Below, piece after piece: positions 17,103-25,889 of a stretch of DNA of 64,000 nt. Under the pieces are notes generated by a model. The model was not told where the DNA came from. It searched no databases and saw only the letters and a program-made list of their open reading frames with translations. This stretch comes from Arthrobacter bambusae. Its GTDB lineage: Bacteria; Actinomycetota; Actinomycetes; Actinomycetales; Micrococcaceae. A program made the position numbers and the translations under genes. The first letter of the stretch is position 1; the number at the start of each line of letters is the position of its first letter. The stretch is from the NCBI RefSeq assembly GCF_022606295.1, contig NZ_JAHHZS010000016.1, positions 1 through 64,000 of the forward strand. The letters run 5' to 3'.

Positions 17103-17233
17103 TTTTTGTTGCCGGTTGCCGGCTTGGCCACGGTGGTGGCGGAGGACTCAGAAGCCCTCTTGTCCGCGCGCTTTTCTTTGATGGATTTGCCGGATTTTTT
17201 CGATGCAGCTTGGCGAGGTGATTTGTCAGCCAT
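17099..17233 (-). CDS. Small lysine-rich basic protein
   Basis: A 44-residue protein starting MADKSPRQAASKKSGKSIKE with KRADKRASESS in the middle and ending KPATGNKK. Very similar tiny basic proteins (SPRQ..SKKSGKSIKEKRADKR) are widespread in actinobacteria and uncharacterised. AAGGGAG lies six bases before the ATG. Its TGA overlaps the GTG of the carboxyethylornithine-synthase-like gene, so the two are likely translated together. High charge suggests nucleic-acid or ribosome binding, but this is a guess. Confidence 0.75.
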   Translation of the reverse strand: MADKSPRQAASKKSGKSIKEKRADKRASESSATTVAKPATGNKK

Positions 17234-17319
17234 GATCGCTCCCTTAGAGCAGAGCCGAAATGGCTCCTAGCTCCTGACGATACACCCAGGGAGTTGGGCA
17301 CCTTGTATCCGGGCAGAGA

Positions 17320-17393
17320 TGGAGCGGGCGACGGGAATCGAACCCGCGTATCGAGCTTGGGAAGCTAGCGCTCTACCATTGAGCTACGCCCGC
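17320..17393 (-). tRNA. tRNA-Gly(CCC)
   Basis: Reverse-strand cloverleaf: acceptor GCGGGCG pairs with CGCCCGC, D-arm GCTC/GAGC, anticodon loop TTCCCAA (anticodon CCC), T-arm with TTCGATT, discriminator T and an encoded CCA end. The anticodon stem CTAGC / GCTCG has one mismatch (U opposite C in the second pair from the outside, + strand position 17353), which is unusual. Confidence 0.93.
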
Positions 17394-17630
17394 AATGCTC
17401 CGCGCATCAGCCGGAGCAGATCCCAGCTTAGCGCAGATGCCATGGTGATCCAGACACAGACTCACCGGTATCACGGTCCCATCAAATTCCCTGCGGAGCT
17501 CGTAAAGATTCGATTACGGCTCGACGCGGGTGTGTTGCGGTGCGCCGCGCCTGACTATTCTGTAGCAGTTAGCTGCTGTGTCATGGGGAACCCGGCTATG
17601 TCTATGAGCCGTACGCCGAAAGAGGATTCC

Positions 17631-18077
17631 GTGGCATTTGCAGAGCATGAAGTACTCATTGGTCGCGACGCCATGACCGTTTACCAATTTCTGGTGGACG
17701 GCCTGAACAACCCCCTGTGGCGCAGCGGAATCCGCAGCATTTCCCTTCGCTCGGGGCACGCTGGCGAAAAAGGCGCCGTCTACCAGCAGACCCTGTCGGG
17801 TCCGGGAGGGCGGCCGATCGCGGCTGACTTCCAGATCACCGAGGCCAGGCCAGGCGCTGAAGTGCGGTTCGCCGTCGTCGCCGGCCCCGCGCGGCCCACC
17901 GGCGGCTATTACCTCAGCACCGAGGGCCCCAATACCCGCCTGCGGTTCGCCCTGGAGTACCACCCCAAGGGCCTGCAGAAACTGATGAACACCATGATCC
18001 AGAAGACCATGGAAGGTGAAGTGGTCCAGCTGGAGCAGCTCAAATCGGTCATCGAGGAGCAAACCCCGGAGGCATGA
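17631..18077 (+). CDS. SRPBCC family protein
   Basis: A 148-residue START/Bet v1-like (SRPBCC) protein. The pattern VAFAEHEVLIGRDAMTVYQF, then LVDGLNNPLWRSGIRSISLR and FQITEARPGAEVRFAVVAGP followed by a long C-terminal helix (KGLQKLMNTMIQKTMEGEV) fits the fold, which binds hydrophobic ligands. The GTG at 17631 is the best start: AGAGG lies five bases upstream and the conserved domain begins there; earlier ATGs at 17583 and 17598 are possible. Confidence 0.75.
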   Translation: MAFAEHEVLIGRDAMTVYQFLVDGLNNPLWRSGIRSISLRSGHAGEKGAVYQQTLSGPGGRPIAADFQITEARPGAEVRFAVVAGPARPTGGYYLSTEGPNTRLRFALEYHPKGLQKLMNTMIQKTMEGEVVQLEQLKSVIEEQTPEA

Positions 18078-18080
18078 GCG

Positions 18081-19880
18081 TTACTGCGCCAGCTTCAGTC
18101 CGCCCAAACCGCTTATCGGGGTGCTCGGCGTCGTGAGGCGTCCACCGGTCAGGTCCCAGTATTCGATCGTTCCGTTGCTCAGCAGGCCTGCGACTCCCGT
18201 GGAGTTGAGGCCGGTGACGCCCTTGAGCGAGCGCAATCCGGAGTAGTCCGTCCATCCGGTTCCCACGACCAGCCGGGCCTCTGCCTTGGGCGTGGTGAGT
18301 CCCGAACCCCGGTAGAGGCGCAGGTTCCCGTTTGCTTCCACGGCCAGCAGGTCCTGGAAGCCGTCGGCGTCGTAATCCACCATGCTGAGCCGGATCGCAC
18401 TGACGCCCGAGCCCACCTGGGTCCGTCCGACCAGCGCGGTGAGTCCCAGGTTCCGGTACAGGTAGAGAGCACCGGTGGAATCGGTGGCGAGGATCTGCGG
18501 GAGCCTGTTGTTCCCGCACCAGGTGCCCACCGCCATGGTCATCGTCTGCCAGCCCGATGAGCCCAACGTCACGGGTGCCTTGAATCCTCCGCTGACCACC
18601 CCGGGGTACAGCAGGAGCCTGCCGTCCAGCATTTGGACGATGACGTCGATCACGCCGTCGCGGTCCCAATCCGTGGTCATCACTTCTTTCGCCCCGGCGA
18701 AACCGGAGCCGACCGTCCGGGCAGGGCCGAAGGTGCCGTTGCCGAGTGCCGGGTAGTCCCTCAGGTTTCCGGAGGGGTCGACGGCGACCAGGTCGCCGGT
18801 GCTGCGGATGGCTGCCGCACTGAGGTCCAGGGTGGGCGGCTGGTGCTTCGCGATGGGGTCGCAGACGCTCGGTGGCGGAAGCTGGGGAGGGGCTGTGCCC
18901 GCGCCGGGGCTGTTGACGGTTCCGGCGGGGAGGGTCGTATAGCCGAAGAGATTGACCACGCCCCACATCGTGTAGCTATTGGGGGTGGTCTGGTAGTTGC
19001 CGTCCGTGAAAGTGATTCCGACGCCGATCACGTTGAATCGGGGGTCGCGAAGCAGAGCATCGTGGGCGGGTGAGCTCTTCCACCATTCGACAAGCTGGGC
19101 TGCATCCCGGTCCCAGCGGACAGCGATGATCTCGCCCGCACCGTTGTTGGGGTTCAAGGCCCTGGGATCGGTCCAGAAGTTGGGGCGGTGCTCGATCACT
19201 TGGCGGCTGGCGATGTTGTTGGACCAGTCCTGCGACAGCGTGGACACCGTGGGGTTGTATTTCACCGGGTTCAAGCCAAGCGACGTCCGGTAGGCATTGA
19301 TGGCGTTGAAGACGGCCAGCACCTGTGCCGAATTGTCGTCGTTGACCAACGCGTGCGGCGAAACCAGCGGGACGGCCGCGGGGGAGGACTTCGCCTGGGT
19401 TTGGGTCGGATCCGGGACATTCCCGGCCGGGCTTCCGGGAAGCGGGTCGGGGCCGGATGCCGGTGGGATGGAGGGGATCGGGGGCGGCCCGTCCACTGCC
19501 TGGGGCGACGTGCCGTTGCCCGGGGCGACGGCGGGGTTTGCCTGCGCGGGCGTCGTCGCCGTTTCGACGGCGTGCGTGCTGCCCCAACCCACGGGGGCGG
19601 CTGGAGCCGGGGCGGCTGCGGCTGCCGGGGTCGGGATGGTGGGCGCGGTGGCCGTTGGTGACGCCGGCGAAGGTGCGGCCTGCGGCAGGCCGGATCCCGA
19701 CGGCGGTGCAGACGCCGTCGTCGTACTTTCAGTACCGGCGGCGGTGCCTGGGGTGGAAGGCGCGGCTGCGGCGGACGTTCCGGCGAGCTGCGCCGGAAGG
19801 GCGATTGGTCCGGAGGCAGGGGCCATCACCGTGACAAGGCAGGCCACCAGTACGGCAACGGGCACCGCAATTCGTCTCAA
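18081..19880 (-). CDS. Secreted CAP-domain protein with FG-GAP-like repeats
   Basis: About 599 residues. An N-terminal hydrophobic signal (RRIAVPVAVLVACLVTVMAP) is followed by ~140 residues of Ala/Pro/Thr-rich linker. A CAP/SCP domain follows: VFNAINAYRTSLGLNPVKYN, SQDWSNNIASRQVIEHRPNF and AHDALLRDPRFNVIGVGITF. The C-terminal ~260 residues have FG-GAP/VCBS-like beta-propeller repeats (VMTTDWDRDGVIDVIVQM, SMVDYDADGFQDLLAVEANG). It is probably a cell-surface or extracellular protein of unknown target. I choose the TTG at 19880 because GGGGAAACA precedes it and the signal peptide starts there; the frame is open further upstream. Confidence 0.75.
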   Translation of the reverse strand: MRRIAVPVAVLVACLVTVMAPASGPIALPAQLAGTSAAAAPSTPGTAAGTESTTTASAPPSGSGLPQAAPSPASPTATAPTIPTPAAAAAPAPAAPVGWGSTHAVETATTPAQANPAVAPGNGTSPQAVDGPPPIPSIPPASGPDPLPGSPAGNVPDPTQTQAKSSPAAVPLVSPHALVNDDNSAQVLAVFNAINAYRTSLGLNPVKYNPTVSTLSQDWSNNIASRQVIEHRPNFWTDPRALNPNNGAGEIIAVRWDRDAAQLVEWWKSSPAHDALLRDPRFNVIGVGITFTDGNYQTTPNSYTMWGVVNLFGYTTLPAGTVNSPGAGTAPPQLPPPSVCDPIAKHQPPTLDLSAAAIRSTGDLVAVDPSGNLRDYPALGNGTFGPARTVGSGFAGAKEVMTTDWDRDGVIDVIVQMLDGRLLLYPGVVSGGFKAPVTLGSSGWQTMTMAVGTWCGNNRLPQILATDSTGALYLYRNLGLTALVGRTQVGSGVSAIRLSMVDYDADGFQDLLAVEANGNLRLYRGSGLTTPKAEARLVVGTGWTDYSGLRSLKGVTGLNSTGVAGLLSNGTIEYWDLTGGRLTTPSTPISGLGGLKLAQ

Positions 19881-20013
19881 TGTTTCCCCAGATTCGCGTC
19901 GTGCCACCGTCCCCAAACGCAACAGCGGTAACGGTAGTCTATGTGGTGCACTATAGTCCCATGCGCCACTCCGGCACCACGGGGTACGCGGCGCATACGG
20001 TACTTTTGATCCT

Positions 20014-20589
20014 GTGCTGATCTCTGACCGCGACATACGTGCCGAAATCGACTCCCGACGTATCGTCCTGGAGCCCTACGACCCCGCAATGGTTCAGCCG
20101 TCCTCGGTGGACGTCAGGATTGACCGCTTCTTCCGGCTGTTCGACAACCACAAATACGCGCACATCGACCCCTCCGAGGAACAGCCTGAGCTGACCCGCC
20201 TGGTGGAGGTCGAGGGCGACGAGCCTTTCATCCTGCACCCGGGCGAGTTCGTGCTCGGTTCGACTTACGAGACCGTGAGCCTGCCGGACGACGTCGCCGC
20301 CCGGCTTGAAGGAAAGTCTTCGCTGGGACGCCTCGGTCTGCTGACGCACTCCACGGCCGGCTTCATCGATCCCGGTTTCTCGGGCCATGTGACGTTGGAA
20401 CTGTCCAATGTGGCTACCCTGCCCATCAAGCTGTGGCCCGGCATGAAGATCGGCCAGTTGTGCTTCTTCCGGCTCTCGTCGGCCGCCGAGCATCCCTATG
20501 GTTCCGGCGGTTACGGCAACCGTTACCAAGGCCAGCGCGGCCCTACCGCGAGCCGCAGCCACCTGAACTTCCACCGGACGTCTGTTTAG
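20014..20589 (+). CDS. dcd: dCTP deaminase, probably bifunctional dCTP deaminase/dUTPase
   Basis: A 191-residue trimeric-dUTPase-fold enzyme: [30 protein letters not shown], then [20 protein letters not shown] and [14 protein letters not shown]. The [14 protein letters not shown] form and C-terminal [12 protein letters not shown] match the mycobacterial bifunctional enzyme that converts dCTP to dUMP. The GTG start has no Shine-Dalgarno site; TACTTT lies 10 bases upstream and would suit a leaderless transcript. A P3 palindrome begins six bases after the stop. Confidence 0.95.
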   Translation: MLISDRDIRAEIDSRRIVLEPYDPAMVQPSSVDVRIDRFFRLFDNHKYAHIDPSEEQPELTRLVEVEGDEPFILHPGEFVLGSTYETVSLPDDVAARLEGKSSLGRLGLLTHSTAGFIDPGFSGHVTLELSNVATLPIKLWPGMKIGQLCFFRLSSAAEHPYGSGGYGNRYQGQRGPTASRSHLNFHRTSV

Positions 20590-20594
20590 CGCAT

Positions 20595-20651
20595 CGAGAG
20601 GTGAGGTCTCGCCCCTTTGATGCAGCGAAATGGCCGAGATCTCACGTCTCG
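20595..20651. repeat. P3 palindrome, copy 1 (57 bp)
   Basis: Arms CGAGAGGTGAGGTCTCG and CGAGATCTCACGTCTCG are near-perfect inverted repeats around a CCCCTTTGA...AATGGC centre. Read on the reverse strand the right arm gives GAG-ACG-TGA, the last codons of the DUF559 gene. The second copy is at 21664. Confidence 0.9.
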
Positions 20652-21583
20652 CTGACCCAAGCTGCGCGGGCAAGGGCGTCTCGCACGCGGGTTACGACTC
20701 CGTCGAACCCCCCGGCGTTCACGTGCCGTGCCGTAATTGTCACCGAAGTCCAGCCGATCGCGGCGATGGATTCGTCGCGGCGAATGTCAGATTCCTTCTG
20801 AGTGGCTGTCAGGTGGTGACTACCGTCGTAGTTGACGGCCACTTTATGCCTGGGGAAGGCCAAGTCCGGCCACGCCAACTCCCATCCGCTTGAATCCTGG
20901 ACAACAAATCGCAAGACAGGTTCCGGCAATCCCTGCCGGCCGATGGCAAGGCGGAGCTTGGTTTCCGGTACGGAGTCGGCTCCAACCCTCGCGAGTTCCA
21001 GTGCCAACCGGGCATTCTTGCGTCCGCGGATCCCCGGGTTTCCCTCCACTTGCGAACGCAAATCCTCAAGGGAACAAAGCGCGGCGCGGTTGTGGCCGAA
21101 ACTGCGGGACTGGCTGCAGATGAAATGGTCGGCCGCGGCGACGAGATCGTCGAGGGGCAACAACGGAGCCAAATCAAGCCAGGTTCGGGCAGGGCTCGTG
21201 ATGGGAATGCCATCGAGGGTTCGACGGTCCGCGGCACCCAAAGATACCCGGCGCCCGGCAACCCCCTTGCGAACCGGCCGGTTCCCGCCGTCCCACCGCA
21301 GCAAATGCACCAACGGCTGGCGTTCGAGATCACGGGGGAGGGGACAGCGCCACAGGATTGCCGCCGTCGGGCCGCAACACACGGTCCCGGGCGAGATGCC
21401 CGTCAACAACCGTGCCGTATGGGAAAGCTCCTGGACGGCACCCCAAGGAACGCGGACTCCACGGCTAGCCACGCGAAGGTCCTTGTTCCATGCCCGGCTC
21501 TCCGAAACCCCGGCAGCGCGCTGTTCGGAGAGCGTGAACGAGCGGCCCCTGAGGGTTTCAGGAAGAGGTCCAGGACTGCGCAT
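20642..21583 (-). CDS. DUF559 domain protein with AbiEi-like N-terminal part
   Basis: A 313-residue protein. The C-terminal ~120 residues contain SGWELAWPDLAFPRHKVAVN-YDGSHH, the DUF559 core of the Vsr/restriction-endonuclease-like fold, with a DIRRDESIAAIGW segment following. The N-terminal part is like those of actinobacterial AbiEi-like antitoxin-type proteins (LRVASRGVRVP). These genes are common and mostly uncharacterised. Its stop codon lies inside one P3 palindrome and a second copy lies 81 bases upstream of its start. Confidence 0.75.
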   Translation of the reverse strand: MRSPGPLPETLRGRSFTLSEQRAAGVSESRAWNKDLRVASRGVRVPWGAVQELSHTARLLTGISPGTVCCGPTAAILWRCPLPRDLERQPLVHLLRWDGGNRPVRKGVAGRRVSLGAADRRTLDGIPITSPARTWLDLAPLLPLDDLVAAADHFICSQSRSFGHNRAALCSLEDLRSQVEGNPGIRGRKNARLALELARVGADSVPETKLRLAIGRQGLPEPVLRFVVQDSSGWELAWPDLAFPRHKVAVNYDGSHHLTATQKESDIRRDESIAAIGWTSVTITARHVNAGGFDGVVTRVRDALARAAWVSET

Positions 21584-21663
21584 GCACCAATTCTTGGCAC
21601 AGAACAGGGCCTGCCGACCGGTTATCCACAGTGGGGAGGAGTAGTGAAGGCCCGCCTACAGAT

Positions 21664-21720
21664 CGAGACGTGAGATCTCGCCTCTTTGAACCCTCGAGAA
21701 GGCCGGGATCTCACGCCTCG
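21664..21720. repeat. P3 palindrome, copy 2 (57 bp)
   Basis: Arms CGAGACGTGAGATCTCG and CGGGATCTCACGCCTCG have the same length, spacing and CCTCTTTGAA / AAGGC centre as the copy at 20595. On the reverse strand the right arm reads GAG-GCG-TGA and supplies the end of the K+/H+ antiporter gene. Confidence 0.9.
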
Positions 21721-22916
21721 AGGGACGCAATAGGCTCCGACGCCTTCGATTTGCGGGGAGACTTGCGGAAGACCTTGACCATAGGCTCCACGAAGCGGGC
21801 TGCGAGCGGCCCGAAGATGGCCATGAGCAGCACATACGCGGTGGCGAGGGCGGCAAGCTCGTGCGGTACGACTCCCGAGGCTACGGCCAGGCCCGCAATG
21901 ACAATGGAGAACTCGCCGCGGGCGATCAGGGCGGCCCCGGCGCGGAAACGCCCAGGAACGGCGATCCCTGCACGCTTTGCCGCCCAGAATCCGGTCAGCA
22001 CCTTGGTAAGGGCTGTTGCGAGGGCGAGAAGCAGCGCCCAGCCCAGCACTGGCGGGATCTTGGATGGGTCCGTGTTGAGGCCGAAGGCTACGAAGAAGAT
22101 AGCCGCGAAGAGATCCCGCAACGGTTCAAGGATGCGCGTCGCGTTGTGGGCGGTTGCCCCCGAAATGGCGATGCCCAGCATGAACGCCCCCACGGCCGCG
22201 GAGACCTGGAGTGCGGACGCGATGCCGGCCACCAGAAGTGCGGCCCCGAGGAGATTGAGCAGGAAGACCTCGGAGTTTTCGCTGTGCACGGCTTGGGATA
22301 CCCGATGGCCGTGTTTGAGGGCCACCACCAGTACGAGGGTGACGACGGCCAACGCTATGCCCACCGTCTGGAGCCCGCCCAGGAAGCCCACGCCCGCGAG
22401 GATCGCCGTCAGGATCGGAAGGTAGATGGCCATGGTCAGGTCTTCGAACACCAGGATGGCAAGCACCACGGGCGTCTCTCTGTTACCGATCCGGCCGAGG
22501 TCAGTGATCACCTTCGCCGCGATCCCGGAGGAAGAAATGTAGGTGACGCCGCCCATGACGATCGCGCCCACCAGCCCCCAGCCGAGCCACACCGCTATGC
22601 CCGCACCCGGAAGGAAGTTCAACACCAGGTCCAGTACACCGGCTTGCCAGGAGCGCCGCAGCCCGGTGACGAGCTCCGCGGCCGTATATTCCAAGCCGAG
22701 CATGAGCAGCAGGAGGATGACGCCGATTTCGCCGGAAAGGTGGGCGAACTCCTGCATGCCGTCGAGCTTGACCAGTCCACCTGCCCCGAACGCGAGTCCC
22801 CCCACCAGATAGAGCGGAATGGGGGACATGCCGATCCTGCCGGCCAAGCGTGCCAAGAGGCCGAGGCAGAAAACGACTGCGCCCAGCTCAATGAGGGTCA
22901 GGGCCAGGGGGTCCAT
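21711..22916 (-). CDS. Cation:proton antiporter, CPA2 family (KhtU/KefB-like)
   Basis: A 401-residue antiporter with about 12 helices: IGMSPIPLYLVGGLAFGAGG at the start, GEIGVILLLLMLGLEYT in an early helix, GGVTYISSSGIAAKVITDLG near the transport site and a conserved RFRAGAALIARGEFSIVIAG near the end. There is no C-terminal RCK domain; instead the next gene upstream encodes a separate regulatory subunit, as in Bacillus KhtTU, which extrudes K+ (and NH4+). Five bases separate the two genes. The end of this gene (SLEA-stop) is formed by a P3 palindrome. Confidence 0.88.
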   Translation of the reverse strand: MDPLALTLIELGAVVFCLGLLARLAGRIGMSPIPLYLVGGLAFGAGGLVKLDGMQEFAHLSGEIGVILLLLMLGLEYTAAELVTGLRRSWQAGVLDLVLNFLPGAGIAVWLGWGLVGAIVMGGVTYISSSGIAAKVITDLGRIGNRETPVVLAILVFEDLTMAIYLPILTAILAGVGFLGGLQTVGIALAVVTLVLVVALKHGHRVSQAVHSENSEVFLLNLLGAALLVAGIASALQVSAAVGAFMLGIAISGATAHNATRILEPLRDLFAAIFFVAFGLNTDPSKIPPVLGWALLLALATALTKVLTGFWAAKRAGIAVPGRFRAGAALIARGEFSIVIAGLAVASGVVPHELAALATAYVLLMAIFGPLAARFVEPMVKVFRKSPRKSKASEPIASLEA

Positions 22917-22921
22917 AAAGG

Positions 22922-23404
22922 TCAGCCGTTGCGCAGAATGGCAGCCGCAGAGTCAAGACCTTCCTGCGTACCGACAGCCACCAGCAGATCACCCGTGTGA
23001 AGGACGACGTCGGGAGCCGGTGAGGGAACCACTTCGCCTTCGCGCATGATTGCCACGATCGAGACACCACTGCGGGTGCGGATCTGGGCTTTGCCCATGG
23101 GCTGGTTGTTGAAAGGGGAGTCAGCGGTGATGGAGAACTGCCGCGTGACAATGCCGGGGATTTCCTTGTGGGCTTCGGCCAGGCGCATGGCGATGTGTTG
23201 TCCGCCCAGAAGGTTGCCCAGGGCGGCGGCTTCGTCTGCGGTCAACGGGATGGATGCCTGGCAGGTATCGGGATCGTCCCATGTGGAGACGAAAAGCTCG
23301 GTCTCACCCTCCCGCATCTCGACGACACCGATGCGGCGTCCCGAGGCCGTGATGAAATCCTTGCGGACCCCGAGGCCTGGAAGTTCTGTCTCATCCACGT
23401 TCAT
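22922..23404 (-). CDS. Antiporter regulatory subunit with RCK C-terminal domain (KhtT-like)
   Basis: A 160-residue cytoplasmic protein: an N-terminal domain (ETELPGLGVRKDFITASGRR, IGVVEMREG) and a C-terminal TrkA_C/RCK domain (IRTRSGVSIVAIMREGEVVP, LHTGDLLVAVGTQEGL). This is the layout of KhtT, which gates the KhtU K+/H+ antiporter in response to nucleotides such as c-di-AMP; ligand identity here is not shown by sequence. It is transcribed first, directly before the antiporter gene. Confidence 0.88.
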   Translation of the reverse strand: MNVDETELPGLGVRKDFITASGRRIGVVEMREGETELFVSTWDDPDTCQASIPLTADEAAALGNLLGGQHIAMRLAEAHKEIPGIVTRQFSITADSPFNNQPMGKAQIRTRSGVSIVAIMREGEVVPSPAPDVVLHTGDLLVAVGTQEGLDSAAAILRNG

Positions 23405-23481
23405 AAGTCCACCCTAGCCCTCTTGAAGGGGCGGCGGAATGACGCCGCTCGAGCCCTTCGCGCAAAGCGGTCCGCGCCGTT

Positions 23482-24267
23482 CTACGGGGCAAAAGCCAGG
23501 CCGCGCGCGGCGTCGTCGTAGTATTCGCGGTTCGCCAATCCGGCGGCTGCTGCCTCGTCCAGGACCACCACGGCGTCGGCATGCCATTGCAGGATCGAAC
23601 CCGGGCACGACGCCGTCAGCGGCCCCTCGACGGCGGCAGCGACCGCAGCGGACTTCGCGGCACCCGTGGCGATGAGCACAAGCCGGCGCGCCTCCAGCAC
23701 GGTCCCCAATCCCTGGGTGATGCAGTGGGTCGGGACGTCGCCGTGATGACCGAAGAACCGGGCGTTGTCCTGCCTCGTGCGGGCCGTCAGCCGCTTCAAC
23801 CGGGTCCGGGAAGACAAGGAGGACCCGGGCTCATTGAAGCCGACGTGGCCGTTGGCGCCGATGCCGAGAATCTGCACATCAACGCCCCCGGCATCGCGGA
23901 TCGCGGCGTCGTAGGCGGCAGCTCCGGTTTCGAGCTCGGCCTGCGTGGCGCCGGTGCCGTCAGGGACATTCAGCCCGGCCAGTGGAAGCCCGATCACCTC
24001 GCAGACCTCGCGAACGAGGACCTGGCGGTAGGACTGGACATGTCCAGTCGGAAGGCCCACATATTCGTCCAAGGCGAATCCCTTGGCGGCCGAGAAATCC
24101 ACCCGGCCCGCAGCGGCCGCAGCCGCGAGTTCCGCGTACAGCCCGAGCGGGGACGAGCCGGTGGCCAATCCCAGTACTGGTCCTCTGCCCGCGGGGAGTC
24201 CTGCGAGGACGGCCTGGGCAGCGGCCGAAGCGGCCGATTCCGGGGTGGGCGCGACAATGACTTCCAT
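23482..24267 (-). CDS. nagB: Glucosamine-6-phosphate deaminase
   Basis: A 261-residue enzyme that converts glucosamine-6-phosphate to fructose-6-phosphate and ammonia. GLATGSSPLGLYAELAAAA binds the phosphate, FALDEYVGLP carries the active-site aspartate, and ILGIGANGHVGFNEPGSS holds the catalytic region. Third gene of the ROK-nagZ-nagB set, 35 bases after the glycosidase. It would feed amino sugars released from cell wall or chitin into glycolysis. Confidence 0.93.
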   Translation of the reverse strand: MEVIVAPTPESAASAAAQAVLAGLPAGRGPVLGLATGSSPLGLYAELAAAAAAGRVDFSAAKGFALDEYVGLPTGHVQSYRQVLVREVCEVIGLPLAGLNVPDGTGATQAELETGAAAYDAAIRDAGGVDVQILGIGANGHVGFNEPGSSLSSRTRLKRLTARTRQDNARFFGHHGDVPTHCITQGLGTVLEARRLVLIATGAAKSAAVAAAVEGPLTASCPGSILQWHADAVVVLDEAAAAGLANREYYDDAARGLAFAP

Positions 24268-24302
24268 GGCAGCTTTCTGTCGATGGGTTGGGCGGGCTGC
24301 AG

Positions 24303-25826
24303 TCAGGCCTTGGTGCTGCCGTTAAGCAGCGCCGTCAGGGCCTGGGACACCGTGAGCGACGCACCATAGGTGACGATGTCCGCCCCGCCGCGCGGCCAGC
24401 CGCACTCGACGGCGATCACCGCGTGCCCTTCCGCCCTCAAGCGGGCAAAGACGGTCCACAGCGGGTGTTCGGCATCCAGGCCGCGCCCGACGACGGCGAC
24501 CCGCGCGCCGTCGGGAACTTCGCCTTCTCGGACCACTTCCGACGTTGTGGCGGCAGGGCCCCACGGCACGCGACCGACCGCGAAGTTGGACCCGGTCTCA
24601 ACCTGCACGATCGCCACGGGTTCCGCCCGTGCAAGCCACCTTTGAGCGGCTTCGGAGACCTCGAAGGCCTCGGCGATGCGCTCGCCGTCGAGCGCGTTCG
24701 CATCGCCGGGAACGCCGGAGCGTTGCGGCTCGCCCCGCAGCCCCAGCTGGCCCCTGACGGCAGCCTCCTGGATTTCAGCAGCGCCGGCAGCAGGAAAGCG
24801 CGCGGACAGTGCTGCCGTGCGGGCAACGGCGTCCGCGAGGCGTTCCATGGGCAAGCGCCCCCCTTCCACGGCATCGGCGATCGCGGTGAGTGTTTGTTCG
24901 AAGAGGGCCGGTCCCGTTTCGGAACCAAGGCACAACAGGTCTGCCCCGGCCATGAGTGCACGGACGGCTGCTTCCGGAATGCCGGTCTGGGCGGACGCGC
25001 CGGCCATGTCCAAAGCATCGGTGATGATGAGGCCGTCGAACCCCATGTCACGGCGCAGCAGGTCCTGCAGGATGCGCGAGGAGAAGGTCGCCGGGTGGTC
25101 CGGGTCCAGGGCTTCGACCAGGATGTGGCTGGTCATGACCGTGGCTCCGCGAGCCGCCACGAGCGCCCGGAAGGGGACCAGTTCGCGGGCATCCAGGGTG
25201 GCGGCGTCGGCGGTGACCCGGGGGAGCGCCAGGTGGGAGTCCGTGGTGGTATCGCCGTGGCCCGGGAAGTGCTTGGCGCAGGATGCCACGCCCGCGTCTT
25301 CGAGGCCACGGATCCAGGCGGCAGTATGCCGGGCCACCAAGTCCGGTTCGGCCCCGAAGCTGCGCACGCCGATCACGGGATTGTCCGGAGCGGAATTGAC
25401 ATCGGCATCCGGGGCCAGGTTCACGTTGATGCCCAGGCCTGCCAGTTCGTGGCCGATGGCGCTGGCGCTCGCGGCGGTCAGTTCGACGTCGTCGAGGCGC
25501 CCGAGCACGGCGTTCCCGGGCTGCGTGGATCCCGTGAGGTAGTGCAGCCTCGTGACGTCGCCGCCCTCTTCATCGACGGCGATGAGCGTGTTCGGGGAAT
25601 GTGCCCGCAGCCCGGCGCACAGTTCGCGCAACTGGACGGGGGACGCCACGTTGGTGCCGTAGAGGCACACAGCCGCGAGCCCGGCGTCGTACGCTTCAAG
25701 AATCCAGACGGGGACCGCGATGCCGGTGAATCCGGGCATGAGGGTTCCTGCCGCGAGGCGGCGCAGGTGGTCGCGGGCGGGCCTGGTGGCAAAGGACTGG
25801 GTAGCAGGGGACTGAATCGTGTCCAT
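24303..25826 (-). CDS. GH3 beta-N-acetylhexosaminidase (NagZ-like)
   Basis: A 507-residue GH3 enzyme. AKHFPGHGDTTTDSHLALPR is the NagZ signature with the His that replaces the usual acid/base residue, and GFDGLIITDALDMAGASA carries the nucleophile aspartate. A C-terminal extra domain follows. No signal peptide is seen, so it is probably cytoplasmic and acts on GlcNAc-MurNAc or chito-oligosaccharides. The ATG at 25826 has AAGGAG upstream. Downstream of the ROK regulator and upstream of nagB. Confidence 0.88.
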   Translation of the reverse strand: MDTIQSPATQSFATRPARDHLRRLAAGTLMPGFTGIAVPVWILEAYDAGLAAVCLYGTNVASPVQLRELCAGLRAHSPNTLIAVDEEGGDVTRLHYLTGSTQPGNAVLGRLDDVELTAASASAIGHELAGLGINVNLAPDADVNSAPDNPVIGVRSFGAEPDLVARHTAAWIRGLEDAGVASCAKHFPGHGDTTTDSHLALPRVTADAATLDARELVPFRALVAARGATVMTSHILVEALDPDHPATFSSRILQDLLRRDMGFDGLIITDALDMAGASAQTGIPEAAVRALMAGADLLCLGSETGPALFEQTLTAIADAVEGGRLPMERLADAVARTAALSARFPAAGAAEIQEAAVRGQLGLRGEPQRSGVPGDANALDGERIAEAFEVSEAAQRWLARAEPVAIVQVETGSNFAVGRVPWGPAATTSEVVREGEVPDGARVAVVGRGLDAEHPLWTVFARLRAEGHAVIAVECGWPRGGADIVTYGASLTVSQALTALLNGSTKA

Positions 25827-25889
25827 GTCCGGCTCCTTCGAGGGGATGCGTGGCTGGTTAGTCAGGGCTGGAAACGGCGCAGGCGGCAC

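Noticed and set aside
17319..17630. Open frame across the tRNA-Gly gene and into the SRPBCC gene
   Set aside because: The first part is a translation of the antisense tRNA (a common artefact); the SRPBCC gene has its own ribosome-binding site at 17631.
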